This document shows, one piece after another, positions 8,185-16,336 of a DNA stretch of 31,047 bases. The stretch is from positions 1 to 31,047 of the forward strand of contig CAMIFA010000043.1 in assembly GCA_946221495.1 (NCBI GenBank). The letters run 5' to 3'. The notes beneath the pieces are model-generated. The model saw only the letters and a program-made list of their open reading frames with translations. It made no database searches and was not told the DNA's origin. The position numbers were made by a program, and so were the translations under genes. How positions within the stretch are numbered: the first letter of the stretch is position 1; every line of letters begins with the position of its first letter. Source of the stretch: an uncultured cyanobacterium (GTDB lineage Bacteria; Cyanobacteriota; Cyanobacteriia; Cyanobacteriales; Chroococcidiopsidaceae).

Positions 8185-9378
8185 TTAAGGCTTCGCCCAA
8201 GGCATAGGCTCGATCGGCTCAAAAGAGGATGTTACGGTATAAGAAGAGCCAGTCTCTAAAGAGTTTTGGATAGCTAAGACAATTTCATTTACGTGCAGAG
8301 AATATCTAGCTGATATTCGGCAACAACGTTGCTGGGCGATCGCTTCTGCAAGTTCTGCAATTCCTCGGCAAAAGTCCATTTTCAGCGCAGTTAAATGACT
8401 GTAATCAGCCTCTTTTACAAGTGGATATTTTTTAGTCGGTAGAGGTTTAGCCTTGGGATTTTTCAATGTTTTATAGAAGTAAGCTAATTTATTTGAAATA
8501 CTACGCCAACGCTCTCCAAATGTCCTTCGTTTAGAGGTTTGTAGTGGCTCGATATATACTGGAGACGCATAGTTCCAGCAGTCATCTACATAAAGCACAC
8601 CCTCGTCACCAAAAATTTGTAATGAGTGGTTGTGTGGGGCAATAATACTACAAGTAATTCTGGCAACTACACCTGATGCAAACTTGATACACGCTACGGA
8701 AAAATCTGGAGCATTAACATCTAGAGGTACATCAATTTCTTTATCTGAAACTAGGCAAGAGGAAAAAGCTGTAACGGTTTTTGCAGGTCCAAAGAACGCA
8801 GTTAACCAAGTAACATAATAACCCGCGTGTTCTAGCGTACATCCAACCTCGAACTCATCTTTATAAGGCCAGGGAATACCTGAGTCGCTCAACCACTTCT
8901 GATAAGACCTCCGATGAACAAGTCCATCGTCTATCTCGGCATAGGCTAAGAATACACGCCCAATTTCTTTATTTTGCAGGGCATTCCAAACAGTCTGAGC
9001 TGTTTCACTCAAAAGGTTACACGGAGCTGAAGAGATGTACAAGCCTTTTTTCTCAGCTAATTCCACGAGTTCCTCAGCCTCAGAAAATGACATAGCAAGA
9101 GGTTTTTCAGAATAAACGTGCTTGCCAGCCTCTAAGCTTGCTTTAGAAACAGAGAAGTGGCTTTTGGGATTTGTTAAATTCACGACAATATTGACGCGAG
9201 GATCTGCAAGTAGCTCTTCTAAGGTATGGTATGCGAAAAGCGAATGGTATTCAGCAAACCTACTGGCTCGTTCCTGATCGATATCCATTACTCCCACCAA
9301 ATTCAAATCTGGATAATTTGGTAGTGATCTAAGGTAATAATCAGCAACGTAGCCGCATCCAACAATAGCAATATTCAA
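8185..9378 (-). CDS. Gfo/Idh/MocA family oxidoreductase
   Basis: 397 residues. The nucleotide-binding motif is IVGCGYVADYYL (5-16), an acidic residue follows in GVMDID (29-34), and EKP is at 91-93 (SEKPLAMSF). The second domain carries VGCTLEHAGYYVTWL. The start is TTG at 9378, supported by AAAAGGAG about eight bases upstream on the reverse strand; no ATG exists near the N-terminus. Substrate is unknown. It is 177 bases upstream of, and codirectional with, the other oxidoreductase, and divergent from gmhB. The two proteins differ in length and active-site context, so they are paralogues with probably different substrates rather than a recent duplication. Confidence 0.85.
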   Translation of the reverse strand: MNIAIVGCGYVADYYLRSLPNYPDLNLVGVMDIDQERASRFAEYHSLFAYHTLEELLADPRVNIVVNLTNPKSHFSVSKASLEAGKHVYSEKPLAMSFSEAEELVELAEKKGLYISSAPCNLLSETAQTVWNALQNKEIGRVFLAYAEIDDGLVHRRSYQKWLSDSGIPWPYKDEFEVGCTLEHAGYYVTWLTAFFGPAKTVTAFSSCLVSDKEIDVPLDVNAPDFSVACIKFASGVVARITCSIIAPHNHSLQIFGDEGVLYVDDCWNYASPVYIEPLQTSKRRTFGERWRSISNKLAYFYKTLKNPKAKPLPTKKYPLVKEADYSHLTALKMDFCRGIAELAEAIAQQRCCRISARYSLHVNEIVLAIQNSLETGSSYTVTSSFEPIEPMPWAKP

Positions 9379-9657
9379 ATAAAAACTCCTTTTAAAATAA
9401 GATACTGGTACTTAGACCTAACTTTTGAAGAAGCTAGATTGGTAACTAGGTACTAAGCTTATAGCGAAAAATAATTTGAGGAAATCCTAAAACGGAAAAA
9501 TTTAACTTAATCACTTAATGTACTGCATATATGAAGAAATCATTAACCAGCTGATTACGACTAACTACACTACAATCATTACCTCCGACTAAAGAAATCT
9601 GTAATGCTTTGAGAATCTTGTAGTCTTATTGTTGAATTAAGTTTAAAGAAAAACATT

Positions 9658-10263
9658 ATGTCTATTAAAGCAGTATTTTTAGACAAGGACGGGACGCTAA
9701 TTAAGGATGTGGCGTACAATGTTGATCCGAAACTTATTGAACTAACACAGGGTGCAGTTGAGGGATTGCAATTACTTCAGGCAGCTGGCTACAGTTTGAT
9801 TGTGATTACCAACCAGTCTGGGATCGCGCATGGGTATTTCCTAGAATCAGCGCTAGTAGCCGTAGAAAAGCAATTGCGTCAATTGTTGGCAGAAGTTGCA
9901 GTTCCCTTGGCTGGGTTCTATTACTGTCCCCACCATCCAGATGGCATAATTCAAGAATTTGCGCTTAACTGCTCTTGTCGTAAACCTCAACCTGGTATGC
10001 TTCTGGAGGCAGCAAACAAGCATGATGTAGATATGCAACAGTCTTGGTTTATTGGTGACATTTTAAATGATGTGGAGGCTGGTCGCCGGGCTGGATGTCA
10101 GACGATTTTAATCGACAACGGTAATGAAACCCAGTGGCAGTTGTCACCAGAGCGATCGCCGCATTATACAGTTGCCGATCTTACCGCAGCAGCGCGGGTG
10201 ATTACATCAGTTGATATCAAGCCTCTATACTCCTTGTCCCTCCTGGAGACTACTGGTGAATGA
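9658..10263 (+). CDS. gmhB: D-glycero-D-manno-heptose 1,7-bisphosphate 7-phosphatase
   Basis: 201 residues, a HAD-superfamily phosphatase of the histidinol-phosphatase/GmhB branch. The nucleophile and acid/base are D9 and D11 (FLDKDGTL), with ITNQSG at 50-55, K109 in CRKPQPGM, and D134/D138 (FIGDILNDVEAG). The structural zinc loop typical of GmhB is complete: C90, H92, C105, C107. It removes the C7 phosphate from heptose 1,7-bisphosphate between the two HldE steps. The C-terminal tail overlaps the hldE start by eight bases, so the pair is coupled. ATG 9658 has only a weak upstream GA-rich stretch. It begins the second run of the locus. Confidence 0.92.
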   Translation: MSIKAVFLDKDGTLIKDVAYNVDPKLIELTQGAVEGLQLLQAAGYSLIVITNQSGIAHGYFLESALVAVEKQLRQLLAEVAVPLAGFYYCPHHPDGIIQEFALNCSCRKPQPGMLLEAANKHDVDMQQSWFIGDILNDVEAGRRAGCQTILIDNGNETQWQLSPERSPHYTVADLTAAARVITSVDIKPLYSLSLLETTGE

Positions 10264-11932
10264 CTTAATCAAGCTACTTGATGCAATTGCTAATCTAAAT
10301 GTACTTGTAATTGGTGAAGCAATGCTAGATTGCTACTTGCAAGGATATAGCGATCGCCTTTGTCCGGAAGCACCAGTACCAGTTGTGAATGTCACTGAGC
10401 AAAAACAGGTTCCAGGTGGCGCAGCGAATACGGCTGTAAATGTCCAAGCTTTAGGCGCAAGGGTAACTTTCCTCTCGGTTATTGGTGACGACTACGAAGG
10501 AGCAACATTGCAGCGATCGCTTACCGAACAAGGTGTTTCTCCAGAATATATCCTCACCCAACAGAGTAGACAAACGCTTGCCAAGCAACGAGTAATAGCC
10601 GCAGAGCAGCTGTTAGTTAGATTCGATCAAGGTAGCACTGAGGCAATAGATTCCCCAACTGAGCAAGCGCTGATTGAGCAACTAGAGGAGTGTTTTCCAA
10701 AAGTTGATGCGGTGATTGTCTCTGATTACGGTTACGGGATTTTAACCCAGAAAGTAATTGCCGCGATTACTTTTCTCCAGCAATCATCACCACGCATTTT
10801 AGTTGTTGACTCTAAGCGTTTAACTGCCTACCGTGATGCTCATGTAACCGCAGTTAAACCGAACTACAGCGAGGCTGTGCAGTTATTAGGTTTATCTGTA
10901 CCAGATCGCGCTCATAGAGCCGCGCAAATTACCAGGTATGGTGAAAAACTGCTTGATCTTACCAATGCTCAAATTGTTGCCGTCACTCTAGATACAGAGG
11001 GTGCGATCGCGTTTGAGCGTCATAGTCCTCCTTATCGTACTTATACCCAAGCAGCAAATCACTCTCGTGCTACTGGTGCGGGTGATACTTTTGTTAGTGC
11101 CTTGATTGCCCTTGCTGCCACCAAAACACCAGCTGCTATAGAATTAGCCTCAGCTGCTGCTGCCGTTGTTGTAAGTAAAGATGGAACTACGTCTTGTTCT
11201 GCTCAAGAACTGCGGGAGTATCTTTATCGGAAGATAGGAGACAGGAGACAGCGCAAAGCGCCTCCAAGCAATCCGGAATTTAAAATTCCGGATGCAACTG
11301 CTGGAGGCGGGGCGGAGGTTTCCTCCGTAGACGCGGAGCGGCTTGTCCCCCGACATCAAAGCTTTGTAAGAGAGGAGACAGAAGAGAGACAGAATTTCTC
11401 ATCACTTCATCACTTTTTACCTGTTACTCTTACTGACAAATATGTAGCTGATCTCGATAGTCTTGTTGCCCGTATCGCATCTCACCGCGCCTCTAGACAG
11501 CGCATTGTCTTTACGAATGGCTGCTTTGATATCCTTCATCCTGGTCACGTCTCTTACCTGAATCGCGCTCGGGCGTTAGGAGATATTTTAATTATTGGTG
11601 TTAATTCAGATGTAAGTGTTAGAGGTCTTAAGGGATCAACTCGCCCAATTAATCCGCTTTTAGACCGCATTCAGGTTTTAGCTGGACTTGGCTGTGTTGA
11701 TTATCTGATACCTTTTGATGAGGCTACCCCGATCAATTTGATCCAAAAAATTCGCCCAGATATTTATGTCAAAGGTGGTGACTACACTAAAGAAACGCTA
11801 CCAGAAGCCTCTGTTGTAGAACAATTGGGCGGTGTTATTGAGATTTTGCCGTTCGTTGAGAATCGTTCTACTACAAATATCATAAAGCGCATTTGTCAAG
11901 CACAGTTGGAAGAGGACAGGAAGCGCCAGTAA
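10256..11932 (+). CDS. hldE: Bifunctional heptose 7-phosphate kinase / heptose 1-phosphate adenylyltransferase
   Basis: 558 residues from GTG 10256, chosen because GGAG (10245-10248) lies seven bases upstream and the protein then begins like other HldE kinases; the frame is open to 10211. Residues 1-325 are a ribokinase-family kinase (GGAANTAVN, GDDYEG, and catalytic D277 in ATGAGDTF). Residues about 400-558 are the adenylyltransferase, with TNGCFDILHPGH (the HxGH-type motif is H428-H431) and VKGGDYTKE. It phosphorylates heptose 7-phosphate at C1 and, after GmhB, makes ADP-D-glycero-beta-D-manno-heptose. E. coli HldE has about 477 residues; most of the excess here is a linker (about 328-382) encoded by a composite repeat element rich in R, P, G and E. 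Both catalytic parts are complete. Confidence 0.92.
   Translation: MNDLIKLLDAIANLNVLVIGEAMLDCYLQGYSDRLCPEAPVPVVNVTEQKQVPGGAANTAVNVQALGARVTFLSVIGDDYEGATLQRSLTEQGVSPEYILTQQSRQTLAKQRVIAAEQLLVRFDQGSTEAIDSPTEQALIEQLEECFPKVDAVIVSDYGYGILTQKVIAAITFLQQSSPRILVVDSKRLTAYRDAHVTAVKPNYSEAVQLLGLSVPDRAHRAAQITRYGEKLLDLTNAQIVAVTLDTEGAIAFERHSPPYRTYTQAANHSRATGAGDTFVSALIALAATKTPAAIELASAAAAVVVSKDGTTSCSAQELREYLYRKIGDRRQRKAPPSNPEFKIPDATAGGGAEVSSVDAERLVPRHQSFVREETEERQNFSSLHHFLPVTLTDKYVADLDSLVARIASHRASRQRIVFTNGCFDILHPGHVSYLNRARALGDILIIGVNSDVSVRGLKGSTRPINPLLDRIQVLAGLGCVDYLIPFDEATPINLIQKIRPDIYVKGGDYTKETLPEASVVEQLGGVIEILPFVENRSTTNIIKRICQAQLEEDRKRQ
11237..11400 (+). repeat. Composite palindromic repeat element in the hldE interdomain linker
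   Basis: The element starts with two GGAGACA heptamers (11237-11250) and GCGCAAAGCGC (11251-11261). Next is a perfect 11-bp-arm palindrome (ATCCGGAATTT / AAATTCCGGAT, 11271-11293) nested inside CCTCC (11261-11265) and GGAGG (11303-11307). A second hairpin, CGGAGG-TTT-CCTCCG, follows at 11313-11327. It ends with GAGAGACAG-type units around 11372-11392. All of it is translated in frame without a stop. Such structure is usual for intergenic REP/MITE-like sequences, not for enzyme coding sequence. Confidence 0.75.
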
Positions 11933-11943
11933 GGAAACCTAGC

Positions 11944-13035
11944 ATGAATGACTGGAATTGCGTTAAAAACATCTTGTGCATCCGGCTGGACACGATTGGC
12001 GATGTGTTGATGACTACACCAGCAATCCGAGCTTTAAAAGAATCATCTCCTAAGCGCCAAATTACCCTGCTGACATCTTCTGCGGGAGCAGCAACAGCGT
12101 CACTTGTGCCAGAAATTGACTCCGTTATTGTTTACGATGCCCCTTGGTTGAAGGCAACTGCCCCACGACGCAATAGCTCTCCTGAGTACGACATGGCAGA
12201 TAAACTCCGAAGCTTACAATTTGATGCTGCGGTAATTTTTACTGTTTATAGCCAGAATCCTCTGCCATCGGCGTTTTTGTGTTATCTAGCAGATATTCCT
12301 CTAAGGCTCGCTCATTGCCATGAAAATCCTTATCAATTGCTGACGCATTGGGTAAAAGATCCAGAGCCGGAGAATTATGTACGTCACGAGGTACGCCGCC
12401 AGTTGGACTTAGTTGCTACAGTCGGGTGCAAGATAAATGACGAAAGAATGTCACTGCAAACTTCCCAGGAGGCGCTAACTCTTGTGCAGAATATTCTCCA
12501 AAAACTGGGCATTAAGCAAGAGCAACCTTGGGTAGTTATTCATCCTGGTGCGACAGCTGCGTCGCGGCGTTACCCACCGGAAAGTTTCGCCTCTGTTGCC
12601 CGAAATTTAATTTTAGACAAGGGCATCCAGGTAATATTTACTGGTACTGAACCAGAACAGAGTCTAGTTGCAGAGATTCAGGCGGCAATGGGTATTGCTT
12701 CATATTCACTTGTAGGAAGTCTCAACTTAGGAGAACTAGCAGCATTAATTGCGATCGCCCCGGTGTTAATTGCGAATAATACTGGGCCTGTACACATTGC
12801 TGCTGCTGTTGGTACACCTGTTGTTGATTTGTATGCTCTGACTAACCCCCAACATACACCTTGGGGAGTTCCCCACCGTGTCCTATTTCACGATGTCCCC
12901 TGCAAATACTGTTACAAAAGCATTTGTCCAGAAGAACATCACAACTGTCTGCGTTTAGTTACCCCAGAGTCGGTCGTCAATGCTGTCTATGAATTGCTTA
13001 ATCAACAACAGCCGTCAAAAGTAACTAACAAATGA
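11944..13035 (+). CDS. Glycosyltransferase family 9 (ADP-heptosyltransferase type)
   Basis: 363 residues from ATG 11944; TAAGGA, overlapping the hldE stop, gives the ribosome site, and the 17 extra upstream codons are inside hldE. It is a full-length GT9: ILCIRLDTIGDVLMTTPAIRAL at the start, VIHPGATAASRRYP in the second lobe, and the donor-site motif IANNTGPVHIAAAVGTPVVDLY. C-terminal cysteines (CKYCYKSICPEEHHNC) resemble the Cys-rich end seen in many heptosyltransferases of this family. It likely uses ADP-heptose made by the genes just upstream. It overlaps the following GT2 gene by four bases (ATGA). Confidence 0.92.
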   Translation: MNDWNCVKNILCIRLDTIGDVLMTTPAIRALKESSPKRQITLLTSSAGAATASLVPEIDSVIVYDAPWLKATAPRRNSSPEYDMADKLRSLQFDAAVIFTVYSQNPLPSAFLCYLADIPLRLAHCHENPYQLLTHWVKDPEPENYVRHEVRRQLDLVATVGCKINDERMSLQTSQEALTLVQNILQKLGIKQEQPWVVIHPGATAASRRYPPESFASVARNLILDKGIQVIFTGTEPEQSLVAEIQAAMGIASYSLVGSLNLGELAALIAIAPVLIANNTGPVHIAAAVGTPVVDLYALTNPQHTPWGVPHRVLFHDVPCKYCYKSICPEEHHNCLRLVTPESVVNAVYELLNQQQPSKVTNK

Positions 13036-13838
13036 CTATTGATATTCTTATTCCTACTTATCGTCGCCCGGCTGCCTTGGCTGTTACTCTGACTAGCTTG
13101 GTAGCGCAAACTTACCGCGACTTCCGGATTGTAATTTCCGATCAGACTGAGGACAGTGATTTAGAGACAAGCGGGGAAGTTCAGGCTGTAATTAGGGTTC
13201 TTCGCGCTCATGGTCATGTTGTTGAAGTTCATAAACACTTACCACGTCGAGGGATAGCAGAGCAACGACAATTTTTACTGGATCAGGCGATCGCTTCATA
13301 CTCTCTTTTCCTTGACGATGACCTGATTTTAGAATCCGATGTAGTTCAACGGATGCTGATTGCCATTCAAGAAGAAAACTGTGGCTTTGTTGGTTGTGCC
13401 TTTACTGGACTTAGTTTTATTAATGATATTCGCCCTCACGAGCAGAAAATTGAATTTTGGGATGAACCAGTACAGCCAGAAGTAATTAAACCTAATACCC
13501 CTCAGTGGGAACGCTGGCGGCTGCACAATGCTGCTAATATCTACCATATTCAGCAAAATATTGGTCTTAGCCCTCAGCAGCAACGTAAATACCGTGTTGC
13601 CTGGGTTGCAGGCTGTGTAATGTATGATACTGCTAAACTTCGCAACGTTGGTGGCTTCAGCTTTTGGCAAGAACTTCCCTCAGAACATTGCGGTGAGGAT
13701 GTTTTAGTTCAGTTGCGAGTCATGGCTTTATATGGTGGTTGTGGTCTTATACCTACAGGTGTTTACCACCAAGAGTTACCAACAACAATTGTTGAGCGTT
13801 CCGTAGCTGCTAATAATCTATTCAGTTGGGCTGATTGA
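13032..13838 (+). CDS. Glycosyltransferase family 2
   Basis: 268 residues, GT-A fold. IDILIPTYRRPAALAVTLTSLVAQTY is at 3-28, the metal/nucleotide-binding DDD at 95-97 (LFLDDDLILE), and a late GEDVLVQLR segment has the ED pair typical of GT2 inverting enzymes. No transmembrane helix is evident, so it would work on the cytoplasmic side with membrane-bound acceptors. Its start overlaps the stop of the GT9 gene (ATGA at 13032-13035), showing coupling. It is the last gene of the gmhB-hldE-GT9-GT2 run; no strong terminator follows directly. Donor sugar is unknown. Confidence 0.9.
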   Translation: MTIDILIPTYRRPAALAVTLTSLVAQTYRDFRIVISDQTEDSDLETSGEVQAVIRVLRAHGHVVEVHKHLPRRGIAEQRQFLLDQAIASYSLFLDDDLILESDVVQRMLIAIQEENCGFVGCAFTGLSFINDIRPHEQKIEFWDEPVQPEVIKPNTPQWERWRLHNAANIYHIQQNIGLSPQQQRKYRVAWVAGCVMYDTAKLRNVGGFSFWQELPSEHCGEDVLVQLRVMALYGGCGLIPTGVYHQELPTTIVERSVAANNLFSWAD

Positions 13839-13961
13839 AGCATATCTTGAGCCAGCAGTCAAAAGGATCAATTAATTTGAAGCAATGTTAGTTCTCTTCC
13901 TAAAGCAACAAAACTCCACATTCACGCTAAGGTTGAGAAAGACCTTTTTAACCTGTAGCTT

Positions 13962-14558
13962 GTGAATTTCTCTATTCTAGTTAAAACCTTTATTGCTGTG
14001 TTTGTCCTAGCTGATGCCTTGGGGAATGCACCGATCTTTCTAGTTTTAACCAAGGGTATGGAACCAGAGCAAAGAAACAATATAGTAGATAAAGCTAGTG
14101 TTGTAGCAACAGCTGTACTACTTGCCTTCGCCTTTACAGGGCAAGCACTTCTGGATTACTTGCACATCAGTATGGGGTCTTTAGAGGTAGCTGGAGGGCT
14201 GCTACTACTGTTAATTGCCTTACAGATGCTTCAAGGTGAACTGGACACGCCAATTGTAGAACAAGAGCGGGATATAGCAATAACTCCACTTGCCTTTCCT
14301 CTCTTAGCTGGGCCAGGAACACTAACTACAGTAATGCTGTTAATGTCTGAATCTCCTGATGCTCATTTGAGTGTAGTTGTCGGCATTGGAGCGGCAATGC
14401 TCGTAACTTGGTTTATTGTACGTCAGGCAGGTCGGATTGATAGGTTGATTGGTGCAGAAGGCGCAGTGATTATTACTCAATTATTAGGTTTTTTATTAGC
14501 AGCACTAGCAATTGAAATTGGTAGCGGTGGAATTCGCGCACTGTTTCTGACTCCATAA
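13962..14558 (+). CDS. MarC-family integral membrane protein
   Basis: 198 residues, very hydrophobic, with about six predicted membrane helices. Family features are LADALGNAPIFLVLTKGM near the N-terminus and PLAFPLLAGPGTLTTVMLLM in the middle, both typical of MarC/UPF0056 proteins. The biochemical role of the family is not established; the old link to multiple antibiotic resistance in E. coli has been withdrawn. The start is GTG 13962; no ATG lies near, and no clear Shine-Dalgarno sequence is seen. It is monocistronic and convergent with the CBS protein gene. Confidence 0.85.
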   Translation: MNFSILVKTFIAVFVLADALGNAPIFLVLTKGMEPEQRNNIVDKASVVATAVLLAFAFTGQALLDYLHISMGSLEVAGGLLLLLIALQMLQGELDTPIVEQERDIAITPLAFPLLAGPGTLTTVMLLMSESPDAHLSVVVGIGAAMLVTWFIVRQAGRIDRLIGAEGAVIITQLLGFLLAALAIEIGSGGIRALFLTP

Positions 14559-14599
14559 TTGAAATATTTGTAGCGAATCAGCTTTATTTCCAAGTAATT

Positions 14600-14626
14600 G
14601 TTGCTGTTATATCCTCTAATAGCAAC
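14600..14626 (+). terminator. Intrinsic terminator after the MarC-family gene
   Basis: Stem GTTGCTGTTA / TAATAGCAAC (10 pairs, one G-U) with a seven-base loop, followed by the T-rich TCTTTTA. It lies between convergent genes and should end MarC transcription. Confidence 0.65.
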
Positions 14627-14671
14627 TCTTTTAGATAATTGAGGTTAGAGCGAAAATCTAAAATAAGCTAC

Positions 14672-16003
14672 CTAGTTGGAATTTTTTGTATCTGTCAACT
14701 GGTTTAATTCCGGCATTGGTATTACCAACACCTTATCAACTCGGTTCCCATCCATATCTATTACTTCAAAGCGCATACCCTGCCATTCAAAGTGATCGGT
14801 AGCAGCAGGTATCCGACCTAGATGCGTAATTACAAAACCGCCCAAGGTTTGATAACTGCCTCGATTCTCGGATGGCAAGTCTTGGATTTCAAAAATTTCA
14901 AAGAACTCATCTACTGGCAACATCCCATCTAACAACCAGGAACCATCCTCGCGTTGTACAGCTTGCGGATCTTCCGGTGAATCTGCTTGAGGGACATCGC
15001 CAACGATTTCTACCATAATGTCGTTGAGCGTTACTAATCCTTGAATTACACCGTATTCATCCACCACTAACGCCATGTGAGTGCCAGTTTGTTTGAATAA
15101 CTCTAGAACTTTTAACCCTCGCGTACTTTCTGGCACAAATACAGGTTGCCGCAAGGATAAAGTGAGGTCAAGCGATTGACCAGAAAGACTACGAGCTAAC
15201 AAGTCAGTGACTGGCATAATACCTAGAACGTTGTCTAAACCACCTTGACACACAGGAAAGCGAGAATTGGCACTCTCCATCATTTTGTGGCGATTTTCTT
15301 CTGGGGAATCCTCAAGATCAAGCCAGACAATATCTGGACGTGGTGTCATCAGCGCGTTAACAGGGCGATCGCCCAAGCGAAATACGCGCTCCACCATATC
15401 TTGTTCCGCTTCCTCAAATGTTCCCGCTTCAGTACCTTGCTCAATTAAAACTTTAATTTCTTCCTCTGTCACTTGCGGATCTGTAGACGGTGTAATGCCC
15501 AACAACCTAACTACTAAATCAGTGGAAGCGCTCAGTAGATTAACAAATGGGGCAGCAATTGTCGCCAACATCCGCATCGGAATAGCGACGATGGAAGCAA
15601 TTGGCTCTGGGTTGTTCAGCGCTATCCGCTTAGGCACTAGTTCGCCAATAATCAGCGTTAGATAAGTAATCAGCAGAACTGCTATTACTGAAGCGCTTGC
15701 TTCACTATACGGTGCTAGCCAAGGGATAACATCGAAGACAGGTATCAGTCTTTTAGCGATCACTGATTCCCCAAAAGCACCAGACAGGATAGCAAGGAGT
15801 GTGATCCCAATCTGAACGATCGCTAGAAACTGGTTAGGGGCATTAGCCAGTTCCAAAGCAACGCGAGCCTTGGCATCCCCATGATTAGCCATCTGTTGCA
15901 ACCGCACTTTGCGGGCGGAGATAATTGCCAACTCGGACATTACGAAAAGACCGTTGGCAAAAATCAGTAGTAGAACAATCAAAATTTCGCTACTTGGGGA
16001 CAT
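14672..16003 (-). CDS. CNNM/CorC-type membrane protein (DUF21, CBS pair, CorC_HlyC domain)
   Basis: 443 residues. The N-terminal DUF21 membrane domain (about 1-190) has three to four helices and the family motif GELVPKRIAL. A CBS pair spans about 205-330, with VNALMTPRPDIVWLD opening the first CBS and GVIQGLVTLNDIMVEIVGD closing the second. The CorC_HlyC C-terminal domain follows (about 345-430). Homologues are linked to magnesium/divalent cation transport (CNNM, MpfA, YhdP); the 'hemolysin' name is historical. ATG 16003 has a close TAGGA upstream. It is convergent with the MarC gene and divergent from mfd. Confidence 0.88.
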   Translation of the reverse strand: MSPSSEILIVLLLIFANGLFVMSELAIISARKVRLQQMANHGDAKARVALELANAPNQFLAIVQIGITLLAILSGAFGESVIAKRLIPVFDVIPWLAPYSEASASVIAVLLITYLTLIIGELVPKRIALNNPEPIASIVAIPMRMLATIAAPFVNLLSASTDLVVRLLGITPSTDPQVTEEEIKVLIEQGTEAGTFEEAEQDMVERVFRLGDRPVNALMTPRPDIVWLDLEDSPEENRHKMMESANSRFPVCQGGLDNVLGIMPVTDLLARSLSGQSLDLTLSLRQPVFVPESTRGLKVLELFKQTGTHMALVVDEYGVIQGLVTLNDIMVEIVGDVPQADSPEDPQAVQREDGSWLLDGMLPVDEFFEIFEIQDLPSENRGSYQTLGGFVITHLGRIPAATDHFEWQGMRFEVIDMDGNRVDKVLVIPMPELNQLTDTKNSN

Positions 16004-16336
16004 TCCTAAAATTGCCAGTGATACCTGCTAACTGCGCTAATGGTCTTAGTATCTAGTATCCTACTTAGGTGTTCTGAGAAAATCCAAATGTAAAGTAAAG
16101 TAGCAGCAGTTGAGCAGTTAGCGATCATAAAAAGTGAGAAGTTTGAACTAGTGTTGGGGGATTACAATTAACAATATGATTCTGACACCTCACAACTTAA
16201 ACCACACCTCCTTGAAGAGCGGTTTTAGGGCATCACTTTTTTGAGAACCAAAATTCAATATATTAGCTGGACTTTTAAAATATTAAATATAAGCTTTTTC
16301 TGCACCAGCGAAGGCAAACAATCTCATCTATAATCT
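16004..16336. other. Divergent intergenic region, CBS protein / mfd
   Basis: 333 bases without a convincing reading frame. The part nearest mfd is AT-rich (around 16255-16300) and probably contains its promoter, but no pair of promoter hexamers can be assigned safely. No repeat tract or strong hairpin is seen. Confidence 0.4.

Noticed and set aside
11237..11400. Intein or programmed frameshift in hldE
   Set aside because: About 55 residues is far too short for an intein, no splicing motifs are present, and the two domains share one continuous frame.
13962..14558. Antibiotic-resistance pump label for MarC
   Set aside because: The family has no demonstrated efflux role; only the membrane family assignment is supported.
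15245..15665. Plus-strand frames at 15245-15448 and 15267-15665
   Set aside because: Antisense to the CBS-domain gene, whose motifs are clear on the other strand.
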